Assembly (NCBI GenBank): GCA_028408795.1
Contig: JAOOLP010000007.1
Coordinates: forward strand, 1-41,792
Direction: 5' to 3'
DNA: 41,792 nt
From: Candidatus Pelagibacter sp.
GTDB taxonomy: Bacteria; Pseudomonadota; Alphaproteobacteria; Pelagibacterales; Pelagibacteraceae
Position 1 is the first letter of the stretch; every line of letters begins with the position of its first letter. A program made the position numbers and the translations under genes. A model generated the notes under the pieces. That model saw only the letters and a list, made by a program, of their open reading frames with translations, had not been told where the DNA came from and ran no database searches. Shown in pieces: positions 33,472 to 41,792 of this stretch.

Positions 33472-33935
33472 GCATAAATAGAAAAATTGTATCTCTGCTT
33501 AAAAGAAAAAAACTTAAATTAGCTATAGCTGAGTCTTGTACTGGGGGATTGCTTTCGGGTGCTATAACTTCAGTAAGTGGTGCCTCTAAAGTATTTTCAA
33601 TGGGTTTAGTCACCTACTCTAATAAATCTAAAATAAGTATTTTAAAAGTACCAAAAAAGATTATCCAAAAACATGGTGCTGTAAGTATTCAGTGTTGTTT
33701 ATCTATGGTTAATAATTTAAGTAAAATTAGCAAAAGTAAAGTATGTGTTTCAATAACTGGAATTGCTGGACCTAAAGGTGGTACAAAAGAAAAACCAGTT
33801 GGTCTTGTTTATATTGGCGTTAAAAATGGAAAAAAAATTGTAGTCAGTAAAAACCAATTTAAAATTCAAGGAAGAAATGCAATTCAAAAAGCTACGGTAA
33901 AAAAAACTATTAATCTGATTTTAAAACAAATATAA
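33468..33935 (+). CDS. pncC: CinA C-terminal-domain protein (nicotinamide-nucleotide amidase)
   Basis: 155 residues, only the CinA C-terminal domain and no N-terminal MoCF part. AESCTGGLLSGAITSVSGASKVFSMG and the later SITGIAGPKGGTKEKPVGLVY are the signature blocks; the family includes PncC, which deamidates nicotinamide mononucleotide for NAD recycling. It starts in an ATGA overlap with pgpA. It ends 1 base from the stop of the convergent gene at 33937. Confidence 0.9.
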   Translation: MSINRKIVSLLKRKKLKLAIAESCTGGLLSGAITSVSGASKVFSMGLVTYSNKSKISILKVPKKIIQKHGAVSIQCCLSMVNNLSKISKSKVCVSITGIAGPKGGTKEKPVGLVYIGVKNGKKIVVSKNQFKIQGRNAIQKATVKKTINLILKQI

Positions 33936-33936
33936 T

Positions 33937-34248
33937 TTAAATTGGATACCTAAATTGAGGACTTACAATAACTTCTAACAAGTGAGCAGCAAAACTATTT
34001 AAGAGCAAAAAAATGCAAAAAGCATTTAAATAAAGTGCAAATACTAAAGCATTTCTAGCTCTTTTTCTTTGTCTTAATCCTTTATCTTCGGGAATCCAAT
34101 CTTTATTTGATGATTTAAAATCATATGAGAACATCCAATACGTTAAGTCACTTTCATTTGGATCTCCGGTTCTAATTTTTTTAATGTAATCAGATAAGAA
34201 TTTAAATGATAAGAAAAACAGTATTAATAAAGAAGTTACTATAAACAT
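33937..34248 (-). CDS. Small two-helix membrane protein of unknown function
   Basis: 103 residues. Hydrophobic segments at about 2-20 and 68-90 flank a polar cytoplasmic or periplasmic middle containing GDPNESDLTYWMFSYDF and a basic LRQRKRARN. The C-terminal tail is short (EVIVSPQFRYPI). The start shares one base with the stop of the preceding COQ10-like gene, so it is the last gene of the long minus-strand run. No family is recognised. Confidence 0.65.
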   Translation of the reverse strand: MFIVTSLLILFFLSFKFLSDYIKKIRTGDPNESDLTYWMFSYDFKSSNKDWIPEDKGLRQRKRARNALVFALYLNAFCIFLLLNSFAAHLLEVIVSPQFRYPI

Positions 34249-34691
34249 TACTTATATAATCTTATTGCCCTTTCTTCAAAAGCTTTTGCTATTTTATTCA
34301 GACCAAGCTCAAAAGATTTTTTCATTATTCCATTCAAAATTGGATTTTTCAACTCAAAATCAACAAAAAAATCTAATTGAGTTGAATTGTTTATTTCTTT
34401 GAATTTCCACTCATTTTTTAAATGCTTAAGAGGTCCGTCTAAATTTGTTACTATAATTTTATCTTTTTCTTTATAATAACTAACATGACTAGAAAAAGTT
34501 TCATTTAAAAAACTTTTTCCAACTTTTAAATCTCCTTTAAAAACAATTAAATCATTGCTTTCATTTTTTTCATATGCTTTACCTTCAATGCACCAAGGTA
34601 CAAATTCTGGATATTTTTCTATATCAAGAACCATTTCAATCAATTGCTCTTTTTTACAGGGAATTATTTTTTTTATATTTGCTGATGACAT
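34248..34691 (-). CDS. COQ10/RatA-type START-domain protein
   Basis: 147 residues of the polyketide cyclase/dehydrase (START-like) fold. The opening [32 protein letters not shown] and the later [25 protein letters not shown] fit the mitochondrial COQ10 / bacterial RatA (YfjG) group. These proteins bind a hydrophobic ligand; in mitochondria COQ10 binds ubiquinone. In alphaproteobacteria this gene often follows lipA, as here, with a 19-base overlap. The ubiquinone role in this organism is inferred. Confidence 0.88.
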   Translation of the reverse strand: MSSANIKKIIPCKKEQLIEMVLDIEKYPEFVPWCIEGKAYEKNESNDLIVFKGDLKVGKSFLNETFSSHVSYYKEKDKIIVTNLDGPLKHLKNEWKFKEINNSTQLDFFVDFELKNPILNGIMKKSFELGLNKIAKAFEERAIRLYK

Positions 34692-35614
34692 TCAAGTTTT
34701 TTTCTCCTTGCTTTTTGTAGCTTTCTAAAATCTTCATCAGCATGATATGAAGATCTTGTTAAAGGAGAAGATGAAACCAACAAGAAACCTTTAGTCTTTG
34801 CAATGACTTCTAATTCTTTAAATTCATCTGGGTGATAGTATTTTTCTAATGGATGATGTTTGGGTGAAGGCTGTAAATATTGTCCAATAGTAATAAAATC
34901 TACTTCAGCAGATCTTAGATCATCCATGACTTGAATTATTTCATCCTTATTTTCACCTAAACCAACCATTATTCCAGATTTTGTAAAAATTTTTTCTTTA
35001 AAAAGTTTTGCATTTTTTAAAAGCTCTAAAGATGCAAAGTACCTGGCACCAGGTCTAACTTGTGTATAAAGTCTAGGCACTGTCTCTATATTGTGATTAA
35101 AAACATCTAAATCTGCTTCAAGAACTTTTTTGTAGGCATCACCTTTTCGTAAAAAATCTGGAGTTAAAACTTCAATAGAAGTGTTAGGATTTTTTTCTCT
35201 TGTTTTTTTTACAACATTATAAAAATGATAGGCCCCTCCATCTTTTAAATCATCTCTATCAACCGAGGTAATTACAACGTGGTTCAATTTTAATTTATGT
35301 ACTGCATTAGATATTTTTGCTGGTTCAAATAAATCTAGACCGTCAGGTTTACCTGTCTTAACATCACAGAAAGCGCAAGCTCTTGTGCACGTGTCACCCA
35401 TTATCATAAATGTTGCGTGTTTTTTACTCCAACATTCTGTAATGTTTGGACAGTTGGCCTCTTGGCACACTGTAACAAGGTTGTTTTGATTTACTACCTG
35501 CTTTGTTTGAAAAAATATTTTTGAGTCTAATATTTTGGATCTAATCCACGTAGGTTTTTTTTTTATTGGATTTATAGGTTTGTTGACTTTTTCTGGATGT
35601 CTAATTTTACTCAT
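34673..35614 (-). CDS. lipA: Lipoyl synthase
   Basis: 313-residue radical-SAM enzyme inserting sulfurs into octanoyl groups of lipoyl domains of 2-oxoacid dehydrogenases. Auxiliary [4Fe-4S] cluster ligands are C50, C55, C61 ([12 protein letters not shown]). The radical-SAM cluster is C76, C80, C83 (CTRACAFC). [21 protein letters not shown] and the C-terminal RSSYHAD, whose serine binds the auxiliary cluster, are all present. The protein is complete. It overlaps ftsB by 4 bases and the COQ10-like gene by 19. Confidence 0.97.
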   Translation of the reverse strand: MSKIRHPEKVNKPINPIKKKPTWIRSKILDSKIFFQTKQVVNQNNLVTVCQEANCPNITECWSKKHATFMIMGDTCTRACAFCDVKTGKPDGLDLFEPAKISNAVHKLKLNHVVITSVDRDDLKDGGAYHFYNVVKKTREKNPNTSIEVLTPDFLRKGDAYKKVLEADLDVFNHNIETVPRLYTQVRPGARYFASLELLKNAKLFKEKIFTKSGIMVGLGENKDEIIQVMDDLRSAEVDFITIGQYLQPSPKHHPLEKYYHPDEFKELEVIAKTKGFLLVSSSPLTRSSYHADEDFRKLQKARRKKLECHQQI

Positions 35615-35904
35615 TTAATTTTGATAATAATTTCATTTTTTGTGCCATATTTTAGCTTTTCTCTATAAAGCATATCTAAAAAGTCTAAATCATTATTTGT
35701 AATTAAATTAATCTTTTTCTTTAAAGTATTAATTTCATGATTTAATTCTTGTTCTTTTAAAGACAGTTGATTTTGAACTTTTTTCTTTTCAAAATAAGAA
35801 ACTAAACCTCTCTCACCTCCTATTAAATTTGTTCCTACATAAACTGTTAGAAATATATTTAATAATATAATTTTTTTCTTTTTTAAACTTTCTATTAGCC
35901 GCAT
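35611..35904 (-). CDS. ftsB: FtsB/DivIC-type septum formation protein
   Basis: 97 residues: a short cytoplasmic N-terminus ([11 protein letters not shown]), one membrane helix (about 12-30), then a periplasmic coiled coil ([20 protein letters not shown], then LKKKINLIT) and an acidic end ([12 protein letters not shown]). This is the layout of the divisome protein FtsB. The place directly behind eno (2-base gap) is the common alphaproteobacterial order. Confidence 0.85.
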   Translation of the reverse strand: MRLIESLKKKKIILLNIFLTVYVGTNLIGGERGLVSYFEKKKVQNQLSLKEQELNHEINTLKKKINLITNNDLDFLDMLYREKLKYGTKNEIIIKIK

Positions 35905-35906
35905 AC

Positions 35907-37160
35907 TTATATACTAGCCATTTTAGCTGAATTTCCAAGTTCTTCCTCGATGCGCAGCAACCTATTATATTTAGCCACTCTTTCCGATCTAGCTAATGAT
36001 CCTGTTTTTATTTGAGATGATTCTGTTGCTACTGCTAAATCAGCAATAAAAGTATCTTCTGTGTCTCCTGATCTATGAGAAATAATTGTTTTAAAGTTGG
36101 CTTGCTTGGCCATTTTAATTACTTCTAAAGTTTCTGATAAAGTTCCAATTTGATTGGGTTTAACTAAAATACTATTAGCAGATTTACTATCAATACCTTT
36201 TTTTAGTCTTCTAGAATTTGTTACAAATAAATCATCACCTACTATTTGAACATTTTTTCCAATTTCAGTCGTAATTTTTTTCCACGACTCCCAGTCTTCC
36301 TCAGCGAAAGGATCCTCAATTGATTTAATAGGGTAAATCGAAGTTAATTTTTTATAATAATCAATAACATTATTTACAGGATTAAAACTACTTGATTGAA
36401 CTGAATACTGGCCCTCTTTGTTAATTAATTCGTTTGCAGCTACATCTAAACAAATAACAATATCTTTGCCAGGTATTAACTTTGATTTCTCAATGGCGCT
36501 AACAATTAATTCAAGAGCTTCTTCATTAGTTTTAATAGATGGAGCAAAACCTCCTTCATCACCGACATTAGTCAGCATCTTTTTTGATTTTAAAAGACTT
36601 TTTAAATTATGAATAACTAGAAAACATTTTTCTATCGCGTCCATAAAATTTTTTGCTGAGTCCGGCCTAATCATAAATTCTTGGATTTTTAAATCATTGT
36701 CCGCGTGTGCTCCTCCATTAATAATATTCATTAAGGGATTAGGTAAAGAGAATGATTTTCCTAAGTTTTTGTAGAGAGGTTTTTTATTTGATATAGCCGC
36801 TAATTTTGAAGTAGCTAAAGACACAGCTAGAGTTGCATTTGCCCCAAGATTCTTTTTATTCTCACTTCCATCTAAATCCAATAAAACTTTATCAATTTTA
36901 GACTGATCTGTTGGATCTAATCCCTTTAAACTTAATACAATTTTTTTATTTATATTTTCAATAGCTTTTTTAACACTTTTACCTAAAAAATTATTTTCAT
37001 CTTCATCTCTTAATTCATGAGCTTCAAAAGCCCCTGTTGATGCTCCTGAAGGTGAAATTGCTGATGCAGATATACCATTATCTAAAAAAACTTCTGCCTC
37101 TACCGTAGGATTTCCTCTACTATCAAAGACTTGTCTGCCTTTTACATTTTTTATTTTCAT
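35907..37160 (-). CDS. eno: Enolase
   Basis: 417 residues when started at the ATG at 37160; a TTG six codons upstream (37178) would overlap the previous gene and is rejected. Glycolytic enzyme converting 2-phosphoglycerate to phosphoenolpyruvate. SPSGASTGAFEAHELRD near the N-terminus is the substrate loop; LMNIINGGAHADN has the catalytic His region, and IEDPFAEEDWESW, GDDLFVTN and ISHRSGDTEDTFIADLAV are the metal and catalytic blocks. All are intact. It begins 2 bases past the stop of the small secreted-protein gene. Confidence 0.96.
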   Translation of the reverse strand: MKIKNVKGRQVFDSRGNPTVEAEVFLDNGISASAISPSGASTGAFEAHELRDEDENNFLGKSVKKAIENINKKIVLSLKGLDPTDQSKIDKVLLDLDGSENKKNLGANATLAVSLATSKLAAISNKKPLYKNLGKSFSLPNPLMNIINGGAHADNDLKIQEFMIRPDSAKNFMDAIEKCFLVIHNLKSLLKSKKMLTNVGDEGGFAPSIKTNEEALELIVSAIEKSKLIPGKDIVICLDVAANELINKEGQYSVQSSSFNPVNNVIDYYKKLTSIYPIKSIEDPFAEEDWESWKKITTEIGKNVQIVGDDLFVTNSRRLKKGIDSKSANSILVKPNQIGTLSETLEVIKMAKQANFKTIISHRSGDTEDTFIADLAVATESSQIKTGSLARSERVAKYNRLLRIEEELGNSAKMASI

Positions 37161-37162
37161 AA

Positions 37163-37507
37163 TTATCTTACTATGCAATTACCTTCTATTATAGATGTTG
37201 ATTTTTGATACTCTAAACCAACCATAACAAATGTTTTTTTATTCTTATCTAATACTCTAACGTATGCCATTGGTACTGAATTAAAATCAGTGTAAAGATG
37301 GATGTAATCCTTTGTTTCTTTTAAAATATCGATTTTAGATTTAATTACTTTTCCATCATTTATCACGCTAAATTGTTTGCTAGAAGTTCTTGTAATTTCC
37401 ATAGTCCTGCTCTCGTTATTAAAATTATATATACAGCTCCAAGTTTCTGCTTTAGAGATTGTTTCAAAGGTAAATGTAAAAAATAATATAAAAATAAATT
37501 TTTTCAC
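37163..37507 (-). CDS. Small secreted protein of unknown function
   Basis: 114 residues. Sec signal [20 protein letters not shown] (cleavage after about 20). The mature part is beta-rich and has only two cysteines, one soon after the signal (TWSCIYNF) and one at the end (EGNCIVR), so a disulfide between the ends is likely. It overlaps kdsA by 4 bases and is followed by eno after 2 bases. No family is recognised. Confidence 0.7.
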   Translation of the reverse strand: MKKFIFILFFTFTFETISKAETWSCIYNFNNESRTMEITRTSSKQFSVINDGKVIKSKIDILKETKDYIHLYTDFNSVPMAYVRVLDKNKKTFVMVGLEYQKSTSIIEGNCIVR

Positions 37508-38325
37508 TTTATTAATTTATCAATGTCTGACAATTTTTTTAATAAATTTCTCATTTCATTTAATGGAACCATATTTGGCCCATCAGAAGGAGCATTGTCA
37601 GGATCCTCATGAGTTTCAATAAAAATTGCACCAACACCTACAGCTATTGCAGCTCTAGATAGATGAGGAACAAATTCCCTTTGACCTCCACTTTTTTCTC
37701 CCATTCCTCCAGGTTGTTGAACGGAATGTGTAGCATCGAAAACAATTGGAAAACCAAATTTTGACATTATAGGTAACGCCCTTAGGTCTGATACTAAAGT
37801 ATTATATCCAAAGCTTGCACCTCTTTCTGTGATTAAAATATTTTTATTTCCAGAATCTTCAATTTTTTTTATTACATTAGCCATATCCCATGGAGCTAGA
37901 AATTGACCTTTCTTAACGTTAATAATTTTTCCTGTTTTTGCTGCAGCAATGAGTAAGTCAGTTTGCCGACATAGGAACGCAGGTATTTGTAAAACATCAA
38001 CATGTTTAGCTACAATCGAACATTGTTCAGCAGTATGTACATCTGTTAAAACAGGCACTCCTACTTCTTTTTTAATTTTATCAAAAATAGATAAGGATTT
38101 TTCTAATCCAATACCTCTTTTTCCTTTAAGGCTTGTTCTATTAGCTTTATCAAAAGAAGTTTTGTAAATAAAATTAATTCCAAGTTCAGATGTAATTTTT
38201 TTTAGTTCAGTTGAAATTTTTATTGCATGAGCTTCATTTTCAAGCTGACATGGACCCGCAATAAGAGTAAATGGTTGATCGTTTGCAATATCAAAATCGG
38301 AGCACTTTACTTTATGATTTGTCAT
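37504..38325 (-). CDS. kdsA: 2-dehydro-3-deoxyphosphooctonate aldolase (KDO-8-P synthase)
   Basis: 273-residue cytoplasmic enzyme condensing phosphoenolpyruvate and arabinose 5-phosphate for lipopolysaccharide inner core. Motifs: [72 protein letters not shown] and [13 protein letters not shown]. Its presence shows a Gram-negative cell that makes KDO. Overlaps with pyrG and the following small gene are 4 bases each. Confidence 0.96.
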   Translation of the reverse strand: MTNHKVKCSDFDIANDQPFTLIAGPCQLENEAHAIKISTELKKITSELGINFIYKTSFDKANRTSLKGKRGIGLEKSLSIFDKIKKEVGVPVLTDVHTAEQCSIVAKHVDVLQIPAFLCRQTDLLIAAAKTGKIINVKKGQFLAPWDMANVIKKIEDSGNKNILITERGASFGYNTLVSDLRALPIMSKFGFPIVFDATHSVQQPGGMGEKSGGQREFVPHLSRAAIAVGVGAIFIETHEDPDNAPSDGPNMVPLNEMRNLLKKLSDIDKLIK

Positions 38326-39944
38326 TTCTTTGTATTTATTTTTGCAGCCTTTATAAATGATGAGAATAAAGGATGCGGTGTTAAAGGTCTAGATTTAAAT
38401 TCTGGATGAAACTGAACGCCTATAAACCATGGGTGGTCTTTAAGTTCTATAATTTCCGGTAGTTTATTATCTGGAGATAGACCTGAAAAAATCATTCCTT
38501 TGTTTTCAAAGTCCTCTTTATAATTAATGTTAACTTCATATCTATGACGGTGTCTTTCTTCAATCCTTAAGGAATTATAAATCTTACTTATTTTTGTGTC
38601 TTTTTTAAGTCTTGCCTCATAACTTCCTAATCTCATAGTTCCACCTAAATCTTTATCAGTACCTTTCATCAGCTTACCGTCCTTCAACCATTCGCTCATT
38701 AAACCCACTACAGAAGCTTTTGAGGAACCAAACTCACTTGATGTTGCATTTTTAATATTTAACTTATTTCTAGCAAATTCAATCACAGCCATTTGCATCC
38801 CAAAACAAATACCTAAAAATGGTATTTTGTTTTTTCTAGCATAATTAATTGCTGCAATTTTTCCTTCTGTACCCCTTTTTCCAAAACCTCCTGGTATTAA
38901 AATTCCTGATACACCATTTAATTTATTATTTATTTCTCTTGGTTTTAAATGATCAGATTCAATCCTTAAAAGGTTAACTTTCAGATTATTTGCTATACCA
39001 CCATGTGTTAATGCTTCGTCTAGGGATTTATATGCATCTTTCAACTCTACATATTTACCAATAATTGCAATATTAACTTTATTTTTTGTATTTAAAACTA
39101 ATTGGGTAATTTTTTTCCACGGTTTAAGATTGACTTTCTTTTTCGATTTTATCTTAAAAAATTTTAATACCCTTTCGTCTAATTTCTCTTTGTTAAAACT
39201 TATAGGTGCTTCATAAATAGTTTTTACATCAACAGTTTCAATAACATCATCTATGGAAACGTTGCAAAATAAAGAAATTTTCTTTCTTTGGTCTAAAGGT
39301 ATAGATCTCTCTGATCTACAAATTATAATATCTGGTTGGATACCTATACTTCTCAATTCTTTAACCGAGTGTTGAGTAGGTTTGGTTTTTATTTCGTCTG
39401 AGGCCTTCATATATGGGACTAAAGTTAAATGAATAAATAAAGTATTTTTTCTTCCTAGCTCATTAGAAAATTGTCGTATAGCCTCTAAAAAAGGAAGGCT
39501 TTCTATGTCTCCTACAGTTCCTCCTATTTCACAAATAACAAAGTCTTCTCTTGCTACATCATTTTTAATAAACTCCTTTATTCTATTGGTGATATGTGGA
39601 ATAACTTGTACAGTTTTACCTAAATATTTTCCCTGACGTTCTCTTTTTAAAACATCATTGTAAATTTTTCCTGTAGTAATATTATCTGATTTTTTTGCTG
39701 AAATTCCTGAAAATCTTTCATAGTGCCCTAAATCCAAATCAGTTTCAGCTCCATCATCAGTTACATAAACTTCTCCATGTTGAAATGGACTCATTGTTCC
39801 AGGATCTACATTTAGGTAAGGATCTAATTTTCTTATTCTAACTTTATAACCTCTTGATTGTAAAAGATAAGCTAAAGAAGCCGAAGATAATCCTTTGCCT
39901 AAAGATGAAACCACGCCGCCAGTTACGAAAATATATCGCGCCAT
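38322..39944 (-). CDS. pyrG: CTP synthase
   Basis: 540 residues. The synthase domain begins [18 protein letters not shown] (7-24), the phosphate-binding loop; metal ligands are in D71-D73 and E139-G141 ([13 protein letters not shown]). The C-terminal glutamine amidotransferase domain starts near 290 and has the nucleophile C380 in GICFGMQ and the His-Glu pair in VQFHPEF. Both domains are complete. It makes CTP from UTP and glutamine. The usual order secG-pyrG-kdsA is kept. Confidence 0.97.
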   Translation of the reverse strand: MARYIFVTGGVVSSLGKGLSSASLAYLLQSRGYKVRIRKLDPYLNVDPGTMSPFQHGEVYVTDDGAETDLDLGHYERFSGISAKKSDNITTGKIYNDVLKRERQGKYLGKTVQVIPHITNRIKEFIKNDVAREDFVICEIGGTVGDIESLPFLEAIRQFSNELGRKNTLFIHLTLVPYMKASDEIKTKPTQHSVKELRSIGIQPDIIICRSERSIPLDQRKKISLFCNVSIDDVIETVDVKTIYEAPISFNKEKLDERVLKFFKIKSKKKVNLKPWKKITQLVLNTKNKVNIAIIGKYVELKDAYKSLDEALTHGGIANNLKVNLLRIESDHLKPREINNKLNGVSGILIPGGFGKRGTEGKIAAINYARKNKIPFLGICFGMQMAVIEFARNKLNIKNATSSEFGSSKASVVGLMSEWLKDGKLMKGTDKDLGGTMRLGSYEARLKKDTKISKIYNSLRIEERHRHRYEVNINYKEDFENKGMIFSGLSPDNKLPEIIELKDHPWFIGVQFHPEFKSRPLTPHPLFSSFIKAAKINTKK

Positions 39945-39990
39945 GGAAGTATGTTATACTCTATTAATCTAAATTTACAAAGAGTTAAAT

Positions 39991-40290
39991 TTATTTTGAC
40001 TGAGGAATTTGTGGAAGACTAGAGTCCTCTTCTTCTTGTTTCTCAAGAACAGATTGTGTTTCACGGAGTTCATCTCTTGAGATAGCTACAATTGCAATGC
40101 TACAGATTATGAACAGCGTTGCTATTATTGCTGTAAATTTTGTTAGAAAACTTCCTACACTTCTTACTGACGTGAAATTATCTTGTGAAACACCTAAGCC
40201 AAGTGCTCCACCTTCAGACTTTTGAAGTAAAACAGAAATAACAAGTATGATTGCTAAGGTTATATTAATTCCAATTAATAAACTTTCCAT
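39991..40290 (-). CDS. secG: Protein translocase subunit SecG
   Basis: 99 residues with two membrane helices (about 2-22 and 51-71) separated by a Gly-rich loop, SVLLQKSEGGALGLGVSQDN, the hallmark of SecG. The C-terminal tail is acidic and polar (ETQSVLEKQEEEDSSLPQ). It is part of the SecYEG export channel. Placed between tpiA (5-base gap) and pyrG (46-base gap). Confidence 0.93.
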   Translation of the reverse strand: MESLLIGINITLAIILVISVLLQKSEGGALGLGVSQDNFTSVRSVGSFLTKFTAIIATLFIICSIAIVAISRDELRETQSVLEKQEEEDSSLPQIPQSK

Positions 40291-40295
40291 AATGA

Positions 40296-41039
40296 CTATC
40301 TATAGTAATTCTTTATTATATCAATAAATTTCTTAGAAGATTTTGAGGCACCACCAACTAAAAAACCATGGATTTCTTTAATATTTTTAAATTTTTTTAC
40401 GTTACTTCCATCCACTGAACCTCCATAAATTATCGGAGGTATTTTCTTGCCAAATATTTTTTTTAATATTTTTTTAATATGCAAAGAAGTTTTTACCAAT
40501 TCATCCTCACTAGGAATTTTACCTGTGCCTATTGACCATATCGGCTCATACGCAATAACAAAATTATTACTTTTGAATTTTTTTTCTAAAACTTTTGTTA
40601 ATTGTTTTTTTAAAATATTAAGTGTTTGCTTATTTTTTTTTTGTTTTTTATTTTCACCAATACAGAAAACAACTTTTAAATTATTTTTGAGAGAAAAAAT
40701 AACTTTATTTTTTAAAATTTCATTTGTATCACCTTCAGCCCTATTATCAGAATGTCCGATTAAAGTAAGTTTTGCTCCAACTTTTTTGATCATGTATGAG
40801 CTTATCGCTGCGGTATTAGAGGAGTACGGATCTTTGTGATAACAGTTTTGAGATCCAATCGATATCATTTTATTTCTAAATTTTTTTGAAAAGGTCTCTA
40901 GTAAAGTGTATGGAGGGGTAATAATTACTCTATATTTTTTTCTATTTCTATCTTTTGAATAAAATAAATTGATTTTATCTAATATATTTACAGACCCAGG
41001 AACACCAAACATTTTCCAATTTCCAATAAAATACTTCAT
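40296..41039 (-). CDS. tpiA: Triosephosphate isomerase
   Basis: 247 residues from the ATG at 41039; a GTG 16 codons upstream would extend it by an unrelated sequence. Interconverts glyceraldehyde 3-phosphate and dihydroxyacetone phosphate. FIGNWKMFG holds the first catalytic lysine; TLIGHSDNRAEGDT holds the catalytic His (here IGHSDNR for the usual LGHSERR); FVIAYEPIWSIGTGKIPS holds the catalytic Glu; and PPIIYGGSVDGSNV binds phosphate. Lys-rich but complete. It is the first gene of the minus-strand run and divergent from ppiD. Confidence 0.94.
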   Translation of the reverse strand: MKYFIGNWKMFGVPGSVNILDKINLFYSKDRNRKKYRVIITPPYTLLETFSKKFRNKMISIGSQNCYHKDPYSSNTAAISSYMIKKVGAKLTLIGHSDNRAEGDTNEILKNKVIFSLKNNLKVVFCIGENKKQKKNKQTLNILKKQLTKVLEKKFKSNNFVIAYEPIWSIGTGKIPSEDELVKTSLHIKKILKKIFGKKIPPIIYGGSVDGSNVKKFKNIKEIHGFLVGGASKSSKKFIDIIKNYYR

Positions 41040-41103
41040 TATTTGCCTTAGTTTAAATTTTGATCTATAGGTGTATAATTTTAACACTTATTAAATTAAT
41101 AAA

Positions 41104-41792
41104 ATGGCAACTTCAATAGGAAAATTATCTAAATCTTTTTTTCTAAAATTACTTGTAGGTATTATTATCTTACCTTTTGTTTTTTGGGGTATGGGAGATG
41201 TATTTAGAGGTGGAAGTCAGAATGTAATAGCAAAAGTTGACTCGGAAAAAATTAGTACCCAAGAATTTGTTAGATACATTAATCAATTAAACTTAAACAA
41301 AGAACAGATGAAAAGTTTAGCTGAGACAAATCTTCTTGAAGAAATATTATCTGAATTTATTGGACGAAAAGTGATGGCTATTGAAATTAAAAAAATTGGT
41401 ATCACAGTTAGTGATAATTCATTAAGAGATATTATTAAAAACGATAATTTATTTATTAAAGATAAAAAATTTTCGAGAACTGAATACGAAAAATTTCTTA
41501 TCTCAAGCGGCATTACAGCTCCATCTTTTGAAAGTAATATTGCTAAACAGGAGTCAAGAAGACAATTTTTAAGTTCTTTGTCTGGTGGAATAGTAATACC
41601 TGACTCTTTAGTGGAGAAAACATTTAATCTTGAAAATCAAATAAAAGAGGTAAAATATATTGATCTAAATAAATTTTATTCAAAAGAAAAACCCTCTGCA
41701 GAAGAAATAAAAAAAGTTTTTGAAAAAAATAAAAATTCATTCACAAAAGAGTTGAAATCTATTAAATACGCTGAAATTACTCCTCAGATTAT
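41104..41792 (+). CDS. ppiD: Peptidyl-prolyl isomerase PpiD/SurA-like, N-terminal part (cut by window edge)
   Basis: About 229 codons are present. A short basic N-terminus (MATSIGKLSKS), one membrane helix (about 12-32: FFLKLLVGIIILPFVFW), then the SurA_N-like chaperone segment: NVIAKVDSEKISTQEFVRYI, ETNLLEEILSEFIGRKVMAI and later YEKFLISSGITAPSFESNI. The membrane-anchored layout fits PpiD, a periplasmic folding helper. The rotamase domain lies beyond the window. 64 bases separate it from the divergent tpiA. Confidence 0.88.
   Translation, partial: MATSIGKLSKSFFLKLLVGIIILPFVFWGMGDVFRGGSQNVIAKVDSEKISTQEFVRYINQLNLNKEQMKSLAETNLLEEILSEFIGRKVMAIEIKKIGITVSDNSLRDIIKNDNLFIKDKKFSRTEYEKFLISSGITAPSFESNIAKQESRRQFLSSLSGGIVIPDSLVEKTFNLENQIKEVKYIDLNKFYSKEKPSAEEIKKVFEKNKNSFTKELKSIKYAEITPQI

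Noticed and set aside
37161..37178. TTG start extending enolase by six residues
   Set aside because: It would overlap the upstream gene, and the ATG at 37160 gives the conserved N-terminus (MKIKNVKGRQVFDSRG).
41040..41087. GTG start extending tpiA by 16 residues
   Set aside because: The extension is unlike the family; MKYFIGNWKM is the standard start.
1..41792. CRISPR arrays, insertion sequences, prophage, toxin-antitoxin pairs
   Set aside because: No regularly spaced repeats, transposase, integrase or phage structural motifs are visible on either strand.

Overview
The window is very A+T-rich, almost without spacers, and its gene content is typically alphaproteobacterial: ispDF fusion, ntrYX next to trkA/trkH, aapJQMP, eno-ftsB, secG-tpiA-ppiD. 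Low G+C, mostly tiny intergenic gaps, frequent overlapping starts and stops, little Shine-Dalgarno signal and abundant solute-binding-protein transporters point to a streamlined marine SAR11 (Pelagibacter-like) bacterium. This assignment is inferred from gene content and base composition, not from a marker gene search. No CRISPR array, insertion sequence, prophage or rRNA is visible.

Layout. 1-1460: 5' end of valS (minus, cut by the window edge), tRNA-Cys and tRNA-Asn (plus), and an XRE-type regulator. 1622-3310: a secreted protein of unknown function, divergent from a cysteine synthase gene with only 12 bases between the two start codons. 3305-7592: general amino-acid ABC transporter aapJQMP, with an intrinsic terminator just behind the binding-protein gene. 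7789-13836: read on the minus strand, a Fur-box-controlled ferric iron transporter fbpA - 56-aa CxxC protein (not previously listed as an ORF) - fbpB - fbpC, then tRNA-Arg(UCU), galE and zapE. 13967-16070: a small membrane protein, a 2-keto-4-pentenoate hydratase-like enzyme, a 58-aa orphan and a GT2 glycosyltransferase. 16094-25849: a glycerol locus, gpsA - SHOCT mini-protein - glpK - glpV - glpS - glpT - glpP - glpQ - glpU - gap. 25851-31778: ntrY-ntrX-trkA-trkH, where trkH is split by a one-base shift in an A8 tract. 31827-33935: ispDF-pgpA-cinA/pncC on the plus strand. 33937-41039: a ten-gene minus-strand run, tpiA-secG-pyrG-kdsA-hyp-eno-ftsB-lipA-coq10/ratA-hyp. 41104-end: ppiD, cut by the edge.

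How the parts fit. The glycerol locus couples uptake (GlpVSTPQU), phosphorylation (GlpK), G3P/DHAP interconversion (GpsA) and entry into lower glycolysis (Gap). The iron locus is controlled by two near-consensus Fur boxes that also face a small divergent membrane-protein gene. The NtrYX pair lacks the sigma-54 contact motif, so it probably acts as a sigma-70 type regulator here.

Most interesting points: the conserved-looking CxxC mini-protein inside the iron operon; the in-frame -1 slippery A AAA AAA that would restore a full TrkH; the complementary degeneration of GlpS and GlpT, which predicts one live and one dead ATPase site; intrinsic terminators found only inside operons behind binding-protein genes while convergent gene ends have no space for any; and mRNAs predicted to start at or next to their start codons (cysK, galE).
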